A program made the translations under genes and the position numbers. A DNA stretch of 64,000 nucleotides, from NCBI GenBank assembly GCA_022606425.2, contig JAHDVF020000178.1:1083599-1147598 (forward strand), read 5' to 3'. Numbering within the stretch: the first letter of the stretch is position 1; each line of letters opens with the position of its first letter. The notes under the pieces are model-generated. The model was not told where the DNA came from. It did no database searches and was given only the letters and a program-made list of their open reading frames with translations. This DNA comes from Lepidostoma basale (taxonomy: Eukaryota; Arthropoda; Insecta; Trichoptera; Lepidostomatidae). Of the stretch, positions 1-10,819 are shown piece by piece.

Positions 1-82
1 GGCGCAGGACAGGGACAGGTTCGCCGAGGTGATCGCCAACGTTGAGGGGACCCGACAGGGCACTTGAAGAAGAAGAAGATAC
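1..82 (+). mobile_element. 3' end of an RTE-like LINE with (GAA)n tail
   Basis: The first bases encode the C-terminal residues AQDRDRFAEVIANVEGTRQG followed by T and a stop, then a GAAGAAGAAG tail. The same 3' end occurs on the minus strand at 59221-59290. It is a fragment cut by the window edge, so its 5' extent is unknown. Confidence 0.7.
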
Positions 83-867
83 ATAAAATGGAAAATGAAC
101 TGTAATGGCCTGCATTGATGCACGTATCCGTTGAATTAAAACATTGAAACTAAGGCTAAACATACAATTCGGTTGAATAACAGCGTTTTGATTCAAAATG
201 TTTAAGAATTATGGAAGAAGCTAGTGTTATTGACATTAATTTGAAAAATATATATTTATTTAATTGTTTGCGACTCGAATACAAAAAAATAGTGTTGTGT
301 AAATAAAACAATATTTATATTATATGAGTATATGTGGTGTGTATATAGTTTTTACATGTTTATAAATAAACTATTTCAGATTGAGGAAAACGATTTATGT
401 TTATTTTTTTATTTTATGTAATGGAAACATGATTCGTTTTGATTAAATTTTCCTCAATGTTCATTATTGTTAGAATAATAAAATACTCATATAAACGTTG
501 GCAATTCAGAACATTCACACAATTTGGTAGAGTATAAGTTTAAATTTCACCACACGATGTCACGAGTTCCAATTTCAAATCGCCGATATACTCACATATG
601 AGAGGTTAATGTTTAACGGCTAAGTAATTCCTGAACATATAGAACTAACGCAATAGAAACCGAGTTCTTTGTTTACATATTCGATACACATATTGAATAT
701 GAAAGTAACTGTCTCTAGTCACAGGTAATCGTTCATCGATTTACTCATATAGAAACGAACACGACACATGAAAGTACTACCAATTTCCCTTGTATAACAA
801 AATCAGCGAAAATCAGTCAAATACAATAAATTGGACAATATTCATTTTTATCATTGGTTATTTACTT
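83..867. other. Intron, nothing recognised
   Basis: AT-rich unique-looking sequence. No frame, repeat or RNA gene could be supported. Confidence 0.6.
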
Positions 868-1198
868 TTATTAGTTTTGAGGACTTCCGAAATGAAGACA
901 CTGAGGACGATAGCAGGCAAGACACTGAGGGATCGCGTGAGGAACACCAGAGTAAGAGAGATATGTGAGGTTGAGGATATTATAAGATGGAGCAGACAGC
1001 GAAAAAGGTACTTGTACGGTCATGTTCAAAGAATGGACACCACCAGACTCCCCTATATTGCATTGCATAATCCACCTCATGGGACTCGTCCTCGTGAAAG
1101 ACCTCCTAAAAGATGAAAGGACAGTTAGGAATCTACCTCACAGGAGGAGCAACACTCTGGGGAACAGACTACATAGGTCTACAATAAGGAAGAAGAAT
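868..1198 (+). pseudogene. RTE-like LINE C-terminal fragment with GAA-rich tail
   Basis: The frame from about 868 encodes the post-reverse-transcriptase region of a non-LTR retrotransposon: TLRDRVRNTRVREICEVEDI, then the basic tract RQRKR, then HVQRMDTTRL, then RPRERPPKR and a stop where the family normally continues with W. The 3' end is a (GAA)-rich tail (GAAGAAGAATAAGAAAG). Copies of the same family lie on the minus strand at 1215-1490 and 50130-50335. It is 5'-truncated and inactive. Clade assignment to RTE rests on the RVRN...GH-RM...GRP pattern, from memory. Confidence 0.65.
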
Positions 1199-1214
1199 AA
1201 GAAAGTTATTTATT

Positions 1215-1490
1215 ATACGTTTGAATGGTATGCTTCTTCATTTTTTACACTTTTTAGACCTTTGGTTTGTCCTTGTAGTTCAGGCTGGTTTCTCTTGGGA
1301 AGTCGACTCCCAGATATCCTTTCATCTCAGCCAACAGGAATCTGATGCATCACAACATGTGGGATTCTGGAGGGATCCACCCTCTGCATGTGCGCATTCC
1401 AGTGTCTTTTGCGTTTTTGTCCCATCTGATCATCCCGCATTCCATTTTGCAGATTTCGCGGATAGCCGTGTTCCTCACCCTATCTCGAAG
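1215..1490 (-). pseudogene. RTE-like LINE C-terminal fragment (inverted neighbour)
   Basis: Reading the minus strand gives RDRVRNTAIREICK, then after a frameshift KRKRHWNAHMQRVDPSRIPH, clearly related to the copy at 868-1198. The two lie tail to tail, with both GAA-type tails meeting near 1200-1240. It is frameshifted and truncated. Confidence 0.6.
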
Positions 1491-1509
1491 AGTCCTGAAT
1501 CTTATATTT

Positions 1510-1712
1510 TTAAGATAATCAAATGATTATACTGAAATCTCTTGATGGAAGTTAATTTCAAATAATAATTAAATTAAACGTTGTTTTTAAATTAAAAGAA
1601 ACGACAGGACCAGTTTGTCGATGCCAGCGAGCCTGGCGAAACCGGTCGCTGTCGAAATAAAGACAAAATTAGAAGTTGTTAAAATAACATCGTTTTATTA
1701 AATTATTATTAT
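1510..1712 (+). repeat. Foldback element with hammerhead-like centre (GCCAG...CTGGC family)
   Basis: The outer arms (TAATTAAATTAAACG near 1566 and CGTTTTATTAAATTATTA near 1691) are inverted copies. The centre holds TGTCGA-T-GCCAG-cgag-CCTGGC-GAA-ACCGGT-C at about 1616-1647, followed by CGAAATAAAGACAAA. Relatives are at 13378-13660, 25470-25636 and 51000-51236. The position matching A6 of a hammerhead core is T, so cleavage is not expected. Confidence 0.7.
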
Positions 1713-1854
1713 ATTTTTGTGTATTTTTTTGGATAAATATAACGTAAATTCTAATTTCAATTGTTTTGATTAAAGGATCAAAGGTAAGCATTGTGTAAAA
1801 ATTCAAAACATTAGTTATTATTAAAATAGAAAACATACATTTTCTTGATTCTCG

Positions 1855-1918
1855 CTACATTTAAGAATACCTTAGCAAGGCAAAACATGCCACTCCTATG
1901 AAATAAAATAAGACTTCT
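1855..1918 (+). repeat. Half of a P1-type foldback element
   Basis: ACCTTAGCAAGGCAAAACATGCCACTCC, then AAATAAAATAAGACTTCTAGAAAAC, resembles the right arm of the palindrome at 2832-2900. No left arm was found. It is a degraded copy. Confidence 0.45.
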
Positions 1919-1919
1919 A

Positions 1920-2740
1920 GAAAACCGATTTTTACATCAATATTAAATTCGTTAATAATTTAACGAATTGAAATAAAATGTTGGGTATTTTGTCACTTAT
2001 TAATATTACGTTTCTTCGTAATGCTCTCTAAGAGGTTATATTTTGAGAAAAAAAAATCAGTTTTGTATAAATTAATCTACTTAGTTAAATAACCAATCAC
2101 ACATAATATAGCAAAAATCATAAACGAAGAGATTAAGTCTCAATAACTCAATTGTATTATTCGCCCATATAGTTTTATGAGCTGCCATTAAAGGATAGGC
2201 GCTAATAATATTGAACTGTTCAAACAAATCAAATATATTTTCTTGGATCCCTTCTTATTGTAACTGGCAAATATGCCCAACAGCAGACTCTTAACAATAA
2301 GCGGACCGCTCACGAACGTCTGTATAATTGAACCTCTTTAAGGACCAATATCCCACCGTTTCCACCCTTCACACGAGCGTACTCGGAGCTTTATTGAGTA
2401 TTATGAACCTACCCGTTTGGAGTACAAATTTATAACCTCACACTATTTATGTTTCTCCAACACGGAGCATTTAGGATTTTTCGTTTGATCTTCGATGAAG
2501 CCGTTATCAAAAATTCTAATTTATGATATGTATAACTTTGACCAAATATTCGTAATTTCATATGAAAATGAAGCTTCTTCTTATCCAAAGAAATCTTTTG
2601 TAAACTAACACTTTACACTTTTTGAGATTATTTTTTAAATGTTATTTTTTATTTTTTTAAATTTTGAGTTTATAATAGATTGAATTGTTGATCGTTTATT
2701 GAACAATAATGTAAAACTCCACATTAAATAAATAATAAAA
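1920..2740. other. Intron, nothing recognised
   Basis: AT-rich. 2280-2420 is a little richer in GC (GCGGACCGCTCACGAACG, TTCACACGAGCGTACTCGG) but has no recognisable content. Confidence 0.5.
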
Positions 2741-2900
2741 ATGAAAACGTCTGTCTTCTAGGATTTTTATTATATTTTATATAGAATGACATGTTTCCCC
2801 CTTCTAAGGAATTATGAAATGTTTGATATTGCCTTAGAAGGGCGAAACATGTCATTCCATATAAAATAAAATAAAACTCCTAGAAGACAGACGTTTTCAT
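2741..2900 (+). repeat. P1 foldback element: 69-bp inverted arms, 22-base loop
   Basis: Arms 2741-2809 and 2832-2900 are near-perfect inverted copies of equal length. Each runs from ATGAAAACGTCTGTCTTCTA inward to GACATGTTTC-CCCTTCTAAGG. The inner right arm reads GCCTTAGAAGGGC-GAA-ACATGT-C, the same arrangement as the hammerhead-like motifs described elsewhere in this window. The preceding core is degraded (TTGATAT). No transposase and no clear TSD were identified. Confidence 0.8.
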
Positions 2901-3003
2901 TTATATAAATTTAATTGAGTTATCTGTCAAAACTGACCACATTCATCATTTAAAAAAAAAAATTGTAATATTTATATAATATTTATCATATACCTGTATA
3001 ACA

Positions 3004-3035
3004 CCGATGAAGGGCTTGTGTGTCCGAAACATGAT
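3004..3035 (+). repeat. Degraded hammerhead-like motif
   Basis: CCGATGA, then AGGGCTTGTGTGTCC, then GAAACATGA. It resembles the motif at 59799-59832 but lacks a good stem II and the base matching U16.1. A remnant only. Confidence 0.35.
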
Positions 3036-3240
3036 TGGGTTTTAAAATTTAATTTTTATAATAAAGTATGTGTTGTATACAAAGCATAAAAATAAAGAAA
3101 CATTAAATTGAAGTATGGTTGTAACATTTTATAGAATGAATTTATACCTATTTTGTACTTATTGCACAATGATAATTTTAACGCGATCGAGTTTATTTAA
3201 AACGAGATATACTTTTGACGCAGTTAAAATACTAAAATAT

Positions 3241-3300
3241 CTTCTTCTTCTTCTTCTTCTATTGATAGATCTGACGATCTGTGACACAGAAATCATATCT
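3241..3300 (-). repeat. (CTT)n tract, likely LINE 3' tail remnant
   Basis: Seven CTT units are followed by CTATTGATAGATCTGACGATCTGTG, resembling the minus-strand tail region at 13772-13820 (CTTCTT...GATTGTAGATCTTGCAATCTGT). Probably the poly(GAA) tail of a minus-oriented RTE-like insertion with little body left. Confidence 0.45.
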
Positions 3301-3664
3301 CGTCGGATATACGAATATACGATACTAAAATATACGATACTAAAATATCGGATATACGATACTAAAATATACGATTCGTTTTTAAAATTGCGCTGAAAAG
3401 TAATTTTGACCTTTCGCATAACGTCACTTTTTTGCATGAATGTTCGTTCCAGTGTTATTCTACCACGAGGGCTTCTCCCACGCCAATTATTCGGCCATGT
3501 TCTGGGTAGGGCTCATTGTATGCTTGTATAGGAATTAATTTTCATTAAATCCCTTTTATTTTCGGGAACGTATATTCATGAGGTATTTACAGCGAATGTG
3601 AAACCACATTTTTACTCGAAAACATAACAACATTATTATCGCCTTGACTAAAATGGGGCGGTTT

Positions 3665-4045
3665 TTATTATTTATCTTCTTCTCTTTTTGGAGAGCCATC
3701 TCAGGTCCCCCCGATGTTGGCTGTCACTCTAGTGTAGGCCTCTCTGTCCTGTGCCAGACGGATGTCCGGGGGTCTTGTCTTCTCTGGAGGACTTTCCTTC
3801 CCTTAGCTGGGGATATCCAGTTTTATGGCGCTGGAAACTCGCCATTCGCCCTCTCTCTATCTGTTATGATAGTGGTAACATTGCCCGGAGTTAGCTGGGT
3901 CTGAGAGACCCCTCAAGGACGCTAAAGAATTGGACTTGGTTAAATATCGCTGGTGTTGTTGCAACATGGCGCATTACGATATTTTTAGGGGCATACTATC
4001 CAACAAAGCATACTCCATCGTAGCCCTACTACCTATTCGAAAGCC
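3665..4045 (-). mobile_element. Short LINE-derived element: shared 5' module plus RTE-like 3' end
   Basis: On the minus strand a module (about 4045-3790) runs into codons LAQDREAYTRVTANIGGT and a stop, then a GAAGAAG tail near 3680. The module is shared with 59290-59640 (for example GGCGAATGGCGAG, GCGCCATAAA and AACATGGCGCATTACGA in one or other orientation). The 3' codons, however, differ from those of that second copy. The arrangement suggests a non-autonomous, internally deleted LINE derivative. There is no open reading frame of note. Confidence 0.6.
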
Positions 4046-4919
4046 TATTAACTATCATTTGACATAAAAAATATATTAACGATATATATAATAGATATAT
4101 TCTAAAAATACGTACTCGTATTCAAATGTTCTGATTCAATTATTCAATACAATAAAAAGGTTCTTAGTAGCCTTTTAATGAACCATTATATTTGATTTAT
4201 TATAAAAAATAGTCTATTGATTCGGCTGAAACACTATGATACTTCAACATTATAAAACGTTTAAATAAAATATACTCTTCTTTCGTACTGCGATTTATTT
4301 AAAACAAGTATATGGCGAAAGCTGTTTTGCTAACCTACTCGTATGTTGGTATCACAGTGTATATTACAAACAGCTGAAAAATAATATACAAGAACGTAAC
4401 AGCAAAACAAACGATTTTTTTTTTGTTGCAAAAAATTCTGCGTCAATATCCGAATTAATGATTGTTTCAAACGTTTCTCAGAACGTTATCCATCGCTGAA
4501 CAAAAGCAGTTCGTATTTCAAAGGCATTTGTCACTCTGTACAAATACTTCGACTTGCCAAGCTTGTCAACTTCTGTGTAAAAATTAATACCATTCTCTTC
4601 GGTTTCGTTTATGATCTAAGAACTGTTTCGTTAAATTTCAAAAGGACACTTAATTTATGTGGTAATTTATATGGATGTGTATTAATGAAACATATTTGTC
4701 ACAGTTTCTAAGTTTGATCTATACTTTTATACGGTGTTGAATAATGGATCTAAAAAGTTGGTTAATGAACCGGCTGGAGGCATTTGAAGTTTGAATACAC
4801 CGCAAAATGTTTCACATTCCTTGGATCGATATGGTCAGCAACATAAATGTTCTCCAGAGAGCCAGAGATGATAGATAATTGTTGACAAATATTAAAGATC
4901 ATGTGATTATAGGATAAAA
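4046..4919. other. Intron, nothing recognised
   Basis: AT-rich, no coding signal. The last 100 bases may belong to the decayed 5' part of the LINE fragment at 4920. Confidence 0.5.
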
Positions 4920-5125
4920 TGTGAATTGATGCACCTGATCATTAAGGGCAAAATTGAGGGTCAACAAGGTGATTGCAGGAGGCGAATCTCCTGGCTACAC
5001 AACATAAGATTTTGGACTGGTTTATGAGCGTTGAGGAGCAGTTTAGAGCTGCCAGGGACAGAGACGCCTACACTCAAGTGATCGTAAAAGTCGGGGGACC
5101 TGATTTGATACCGAAAGAAGATTTG
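4920..5125 (+). pseudogene. RTE-like LINE 3' fragment
   Basis: Frames encode GRRISWLHNIRFWTG-like residues and, after a shift, FRAARDRDAYTQVIVKVGGP, then a GAAAGAAG end. This is the C-terminal end of an RTE-like element, frameshifted and lacking most of its 5' part. Confidence 0.55.
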
Positions 5126-5200
5126 CCATAGAAATTATATTAATTGAACAAATAAACATTTCAATGATTGTTTGGTCTCAAGACAAAATGGCGTCTCATA

Positions 5201-5442
5201 TATTTAATTAACTAACTCACTAACTATCACGCCGTCTCCCCGAAGGGGTAGGCAGAAAGAATGGACTGCCACACTTTTCTTTCCTGACATATTTCTCTCG
5301 CTTCCTCAACACTCATACATCGTGTCATGGAACTGCCGAAAGAAGGATGAAAGTAGAATAAATGCAGTAGAAATGAGATCTCTTAGACGAATGTGTAGAT
5401 ACTCTGTGTATGATAGAGTGTCGAATAAAAATATTTAATTAA
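5201..5442 (-). mobile_element. LINE-A insertion with twin-primed 5' inversion and 11-bp TSD
   Basis: A complete short LINE-A insertion. The 3' end, with tail CTAACTCACTAACTATCAC, GCCGTCTCC and hairpin CCCCGAAGGGG, lies on the minus strand at 5212-5328. It then switches to an upstream piece of the same element in + orientation at about 5326-5431 (GGAACTGCCGAAAGAAGGATG, 21 bases shortened here to its start GGAACTGCCGAAAG). The junction shares CATG. TATTTAATTAA flanks both sides at 5201-5211 and 5432-5442. Confidence 0.85.
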
Positions 5443-5739
5443 ACTAAATAATTTTAAGACACAATGAGAAAACAGCGTAGAAAATAATATATAAATGAGT
5501 TATATGTATTTAATACTATATAATTGAATGCGTACAATGGGTATTAAAGGAGTACATGCTCACATTTGATAAATAAAAGGTCTTGCCATATACGTTTTTT
5601 GTGATTTAATTGGGATATTTGGTATCCAATAAATTTGTTATGAACACTCAGATATTAAAATCTGTAGTTAAAAATTAAACATTTCTAAAATTTAAATAAA
5701 AAAGTTTTATGAACCATGAGATTGAAAAGTTTTATGAAG

Positions 5740-5886
5740 TTGGAACAATCGACGTGCGTGCATGGTACGATGTATGGATGTAGAGGAAGCTCGAGAGGTA
5801 TGCCAGGACAGGCCAGTGTGGCGATCCATCCTCTCTGCCTACCCCTCCGGTGAAATGGCGTGATGGTTAGTTAGTTAGTTAGTTAG
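5740..5886 (+). mobile_element. LINE-A 3' fragment, diverged
   Basis: CGACGTGCGTGCATGG is followed by codons for MDVEEAREVCQ and WRSILSAYPSGE, then GGCGTGATGG and (TTAG)n. It is the C-terminus and 3' end of a LINE-A subfamily member whose body is closer to the 58222-58612 copy. Confidence 0.75.
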
Positions 5887-6302
5887 ATTTAAAAAAACGC
5901 AAAATCTGTCTTGAAGTATTTTTTGAAAGGGTACAATTTTGGTATCGGAAGTTATCGCTTTTACTTTCGACTAGTGAGCTAATGATGTACTTGAAATTGA
6001 ATTACAGTCCTCGGCCACTCTCCTTTGCTTCAGATTCTATCGATTCACCTTCAATTTTCCAAAAAAGGTACTGGCCTAATGGGAACATAAAATTAAATTT
6101 AAGGATTCTTTGAGAAAATTATCGGAAATTTATCCTTTTGTATCGCCAAGAATTGAATAATTTATGGTTTATTCTACAAAGCCTGGCATTTTACGTGGGG
6201 AGGAATTTATCTTTTTTGACCTTTAAATTTTTTATTTACCTAGTCCAAGTTGTTTCAATAGCTCCTTTATATAAAAGTAATTTAAAACTCTATTAGTTTA
6301 AC
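5887..6302. other. Intron, nothing recognised
   Basis: AT-rich sequence between two LINE-A copies of opposite orientation. Confidence 0.5.
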
Positions 6303-6650
6303 TAATAAACTAACTAACTAACTAAATATTCGATTTATTTAATAGTGCCACGTTTTCCATTTACATCGTTAACATTCACTTATTTTACCATTCTTTCTTC
6401 ATTCATTTTTTCCATATGTCCAAATCATCTTAATGATCCTTTCATTATTTTGTTCATAACACCACCATTCGCACCGCATTCACTTCTTACATTTTCATTC
6501 GACACTCTATTATACACAGAGTATCCACTCATTCGTCTAAGAGATCTCATTTCTACTGCATTTATTTTACTTTCATCCTTCTTTTGCCAGTTCCGTGCTT
6601 CGCCTTCATACAATCTCTTAGTTTCGAATACATATTTTTCATTTTCATCA
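6303..6650 (-). mobile_element. LINE-A 3' fragment with internal deletion
   Basis: The minus strand carries the (TTAG)n tail (CTAACTAACTAACTAAAT) next to sequence matching the YVNDVNGT region, so the last coding part and the 3' hairpin are deleted. The body matches 40600-40870 through RMCGYSVY, RSECGAN and MNKIMKGSLR. Confidence 0.8.
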
Positions 6651-8159
6651 TTATCAAAGCTTTTTGTTATCGTTCATCGTGTATATTAGATTTTCTGCTC
6701 CAGGGGGCATAATAACGACCCTGATTCTCAGAAATATGGCGTGGATTAATCAGTTGAAGCGTAAGGGCAGACCTATAAAACATCACACGCCGCTATGTCG
6801 ACCAAATACATCTAATAAATTGAACACAAAGGGACAATTAAAGAGGACAGTTACTCCCATTGTGTTCCTTAACTTCGCAACACTATTGAAATAGAATCCC
6901 AACCGAGGAATGCGAGGAGATTGTGCCGACCAACTCTCACTCGGTGTAGTTTATTTCGAGCCTGGTTTACTGGTCAAAGTTATACTCGATAACAGCAGTT
7001 ACACTTTCGTTTGAAAATAGTTAACATGTGTAAGTATACTTATGTACTCGTATATATTTAGGGTAACAAACTGCAAGTATACTTATGTACATATTTAGGG
7101 TAGGTAAAAAACAGCGATAGTGTGAATCACTTACTTACTTCCTATGGCCATACAATTCTTGAAGAGTTTTAGCCTCCTTGATGATTTTTCGCCAAGCTCC
7201 TCGATCCTGCGCCTTTTGCTCCTAGCAGTCAATTCGCCCAACCTAGTTAGGTCAGCCAGAACACTGCCATTAGGTGCTGTCCAGGCCTTCCTAGAGGTCT
7301 TACTCCAGTTGGTCTAGACGCGTACAGGGTCTTGATTACTCTGGTCTCTTCGGCTCGGCATACGTGCCCAATCCATGCTAGGCGACCGGCTCTCACGGTG
7401 CTCGTTAAAAAGGGCTGCTGGATCAATGTATACATACAAATACATAGTGTGAATATACATACAAATACATACATGAATAATTGAGAAATTTGCGTGTATT
7501 TGAATATTATTTTCATGTTGATGTGTTATGTACCTAACCACCCGTTCCCAAGAATCACTTTCCTACGTCTATATTTTTAATCAAGATTTGTTTATATTAC
7601 CTAAGAAACATTTGAGGATTCAGAGATGCATTAATTGATCTGTTCCCACGTCTTCGTCCGACTGGTTTGTTTATATTATTAATATAAGGGCTCGAACGCG
7701 AGGTTATTGATCTGTTCCCACATGTACATGTGTCATCGAACAAAGAAATGCACACTATTTAAGCTGAACCGCATCATGGATTAAATCAGATACAATTGCA
7801 TTTCCTTAACAGTAACACATCTATAGATACAATTACAACTCCTTACTTGTAACATTTCTTTATACCTTTGTAATTTCTTATTGTAAATCGTCTTTAATAA
7901 AGTTCTATACTTAAAAATTTAATCGTGTTGGAAGTTATTCCATCCCAAAAATCCTCACCCGTAAGATAAAACATAAAATTGGTGGCAAAGTGGCGAGACC
8001 ATTTAAAAACATAAAAGATGAAATAATATTTCATTGGAAAGTTCAGTCTCATTTACGTAGTATTCGTTAATGCGTTTAAAAAAAATATTAGTACATTTTT
8101 TCATTAAAAAAAAGTTTATAAGAAAAGGTACACACATGAAAACAAAATTATATTTAAAT
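6651..8159. other. Intron apart from the LINE fragment 7130-7440
   Basis: A 19-base direct repeat (GCAAGTATACTTATGTAC-type, 7032 and 7072) is present. TTGATCTGTTCCCACGT / ATTGATCTGTTCCCACAT occurs twice (7634 and 7708). No gene seen. Confidence 0.5.
7130..7440 (-). pseudogene. LINE C-terminal fragment with (GTAA)n tail
   Basis: The minus strand encodes STVRAGRLAWIGHVCRAEET, then RVIKTLYASRPTGVRPLGRP, then after a frameshift ELGEKSSRRLKLFKNCMAIG and a tail AAGTAAGTAAG. The GH-CR...R-LGRP pattern is typical of post-RT regions of RTE-like elements. A second copy of the 3' part is at 52975-53098. Confidence 0.6.
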
Positions 8160-8744
8160 AAATGTTCAAAAACAAGCACTGGTTAAATAACTTAAAAACC
8201 TACCCAAAAAGCTAGAATTGCAGCGCACAATGGTGTTCTTCTACCGACCCTTATGTATGGAAGCGAAGCATGGAACTGACAAAAGAAAGATGAAGGTAGA
8301 ATAAATGCAGTAGAAATGAAATCTCTTATACGAATGTGTGGATACTCTGTGTATGCTAGTGTCGAATGAAAATATAAGAAGTGAATGCGGTGCGAATGAT
8401 GGTGTTATGAACATAATAATGAATGGATCATTAAGATGGTTTGGACACATGGAAATAATGAATAAAGAAAGAATGGTAAAAAAATTATATGTGAACAATG
8501 TAAATGGAACCAGAAAAAGAGGAAGACCGAGGAAAAAGTGGCACGATCAAATAATTCAAACATTGAATGTCGACCATGTGAGGAGTCAGAGAAATCGACG
8601 CGCGTACATGAGACGATGTATGAATGTTGAAGAATCGAAAGAAATATGTCAGGAAAGATATGTGTGGCAGTCCATTTTTTCTGCCTACCCCTTCGGGGAG
8701 ACGACGTGATGGTTAATTAGTAAGTTAGTTCTTAAATGTTCAAA
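8160..8744 (+). mobile_element. LINE-A 3' copy with 11-bp TSD
   Basis: The 5'-truncated element 8171-8733 is flanked by AAATGTTCAAA at 8160-8170 and 8734-8744. It encodes the C-terminal region: SECGANDGVMN (8376 on), RWFGHMEIMNKERM, NGTRKRGRPRKKWHDQI, RMCMNVE-type residues and VWQSIFSAYPFGET. A frameshift lies near 8355. It ends with the hairpin CCCCTTCGGGG and GATGGTTAATTAGTAAGTTA. Confidence 0.85.
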
Positions 8745-9465
8745 CTTAAATTTAGAATTAGTTAGAGCTGCCAAATTGTAGCAAAAAAAATATTTGTAAT
8801 TTTTATTATTTTTACATAAATAAAATGTTACATGCATAAGGACCGCTTCAACTGTGTTTATATATCGTGTAATTATTCACATTAAATAATTTTTTTAGTT
8901 ATGGTTCATCGGCGTAGTGACAAACACGTAGCAACAAAATGGCGTCCGCGGGCGGCTGTCATTAAAAATTTCACATTTTTTTTTCTCTGTATTTTGGCCA
9001 TTGTTTTACTATTTTTCGGTATGTGAGATAGTTTATAAATGTTCCATATATGTGTATGTGCATCGTCGTGGATGGTTGAGTGTTTTTATGGTGCTTCCAG
9101 ATAAAAAAAATCCCACCCATATCCAAGTTGTGCTTCACACTGCACAACTACCGGCAAGTCAGCTAGTTAAAATGCCAACCTCTGGCTAAAAAGGTTCCTT
9201 GCCTCTCGTAGCGTCGCTACAGTTCCTGACTATCGTACTTACTTATTGCATCATTGTACCATTGCTACCATCTTCGCAGCTGCCGCCGCTCCTCGCATGC
9301 CTTTGTATCAACGTCTGCCTCTTTCTGCTTCGTCAGCGCCATCGCTGACGACATCAGCGCCATAGACTCGCTGATTTACTTTAATGCCTCATGGTCCACC
9401 CTACATTTCCAGCATCCTTATTGTATCATTTGTATCAACTCCACTGTTACACCGATTCTCACCTA
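8745..9465. other. Intron, nothing recognised
   Basis: 9050-9460 is richer in GC and has short frames on both strands, without any family resemblance I can name. Confidence 0.45.
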
Positions 9466-9491
9466 ATAATAATAATAATAATAATAATAAT
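9466..9491 (+). repeat. (AAT)n microsatellite
   Basis: About eight AAT units. SINEs in this window can carry the same tail, but no SINE body is adjacent here. Confidence 0.85.
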
Positions 9492-9639
9492 TTTGAAGCG
9501 CCGTTTTTGTGATGTAAACACCTCAAGGGCGCATTAAGACGTACGAGTATTTTAAATCTAAATGTAAACGCCGCATCTGATTGATATTCGCAATCGATTT
9601 GAAAGTATAATAGAAAAAAATATGCAAGTTTTAAATTGG

Positions 9640-10233
9640 TTATGAAATATGAAAAATATGGGTTTTCAGCTTAGATCTGAAGTCTGTCGGATCATTTATG
9701 CATCTGAGGTGTGAAGAAAGATTGTTCCAAGCTGATGGACTGGCTACCGCAAACGCTCGACCCCCGAAATTTGTACTAGGCCAACGCTTTGGCTCAACTA
9801 ATATTCCTATTGCCGAGGAGTGCGCCGAGCAAAATGTGGATTTCCTTGTACTTAGGCTGTTCGTTATACAGAGTTCGGATAAATAATTTGGAGCCATTCC
9901 ATGTAGAGCTTTGAAGACTGTCCAGCAAAGTTTATATCTATTTAGCGCTCTGAAGACTGTCCAGCAGGGTTTATATAATGCCACTGGTCTCCACCGATGG
10001 CCACTACCCCTCACTCCCAATATCGGATCCAACCTTCCAATTCCTTTAAGCAACCCTCTTACCATCCAATAATATCCTACCACAATACCCAAGAAAGAAA
10101 TTTCAAACATGTGGTGGAGCAATAGCTCCCGGGGAGGTACTCCCGAGAGGAGTAGTTTAACATCCAATATAGTGATAAAAAACTCGGTAAAACTATAGCA
10201 ACAGTAACTAAGTAAATGTTTGTAGCTAAACAA
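9640..10233 (-). pseudogene. CR1/L2-like LINE reverse transcriptase C-terminus
   Basis: A minus-strand frame of 197 codons whose last ~100 residues look like the end of a CR1/L2-type reverse transcriptase: LCWTVFKALHGMAPNYLSEL, then GGRAFAVASPSAWNNLSSHL, then DFRSKLKTHIF and a stop. A segment of about 50 bases around 9908-9970 (AGCTTTGAAGACTGTCCAGC and AGCGCTCTGAAGACTGTCC) is tandemly duplicated, which repeats the residues CWTVF-AL. The N-terminal ~100 codons of this frame are not recognisable. It is 5'-truncated; activity is unlikely. Clade is from pattern memory. Confidence 0.7.
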
Positions 10234-10696
10234 TTGAGTTGTGATATTTTTATTTTTGACATCTTGAATTTGGTTTCAAATTAATAACAAATCAATCGAA
10301 TATGTTCAGAAGTGGTGATAATATCATATATTGGTTTGTTCATTGATAAGTTTTATGAAAGTCAAATTTTAATAACGATCGCTTTCTTGTTGTTCCATGA
10401 TATTTAGCTTGTACCGTCTTCATTCGAGGTGTAGCGAAATAAGTGGATTTGTGGTGTTTAGTTGGTTGAGAGTAATGAGATGTTTTGCGAATAGATTTTT
10501 TCCAAATATCTGTTATTAAACGACCTGGCTATTTGTTCGATATTTACTAATGTGCAGTCATCAAACCAGAGTTTATAGACGCCATGATTCATTTGGATAT
10601 TTATTTTAGTAGTAGGTTTTAAATGAATGTACACATTAGAAATTAAATGAATGATGCTGCAGGAATTTGGCTAATTTCAGTGTTCTCTTGTTTCAG

Positions 10697-10819
10697 CTAC
10701 AGTTTGTTCGTCTCGACAGTTTCAGTGTGCCAACGGGAAGTGTATACCCTTGTCGTGGGTGTGCGAGGGGGAAGACGACTGCGGCGACAATTCCGATGAG
10801 AAACCCGAGGAATGCAAAG
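10697..10819 (+). CDS. LDL-receptor class A domain exon of an LDLR/LRP-like gene
   Basis: One internal exon encoding a single complete LDLa module, a calcium-binding, six-cysteine ligand-binding repeat of secreted or membrane receptors of the LDLR/LRP family. The six cysteines lie in the usual order ([37 protein letters not shown]), and the calcium cage W...[10 protein letters not shown] is intact. The acceptor is a pyrimidine-rich tract ending TTTCAG (exon from 10697); a second AG would start it at 10703. Both leave the first codon split in phase 1. The donor AAAG|GTAATA after 10819 is also phase 1, so the exon is a 1-1 symmetrical module of 123 or 117 bases, as is typical of LDLa exons. No neighbouring exon was recognised, so the exact gene (LRP1/2-like, yolkless-like, nudel-like or other) cannot be named. 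The flanking introns are full of mobile elements. Confidence 0.9.

Noticed and set aside
3241..3437. Minus-strand frame rich in arginine (RRRRRR)
   Set aside because: The arginine run comes from a (CTT)n tract that is a retrotransposon tail.
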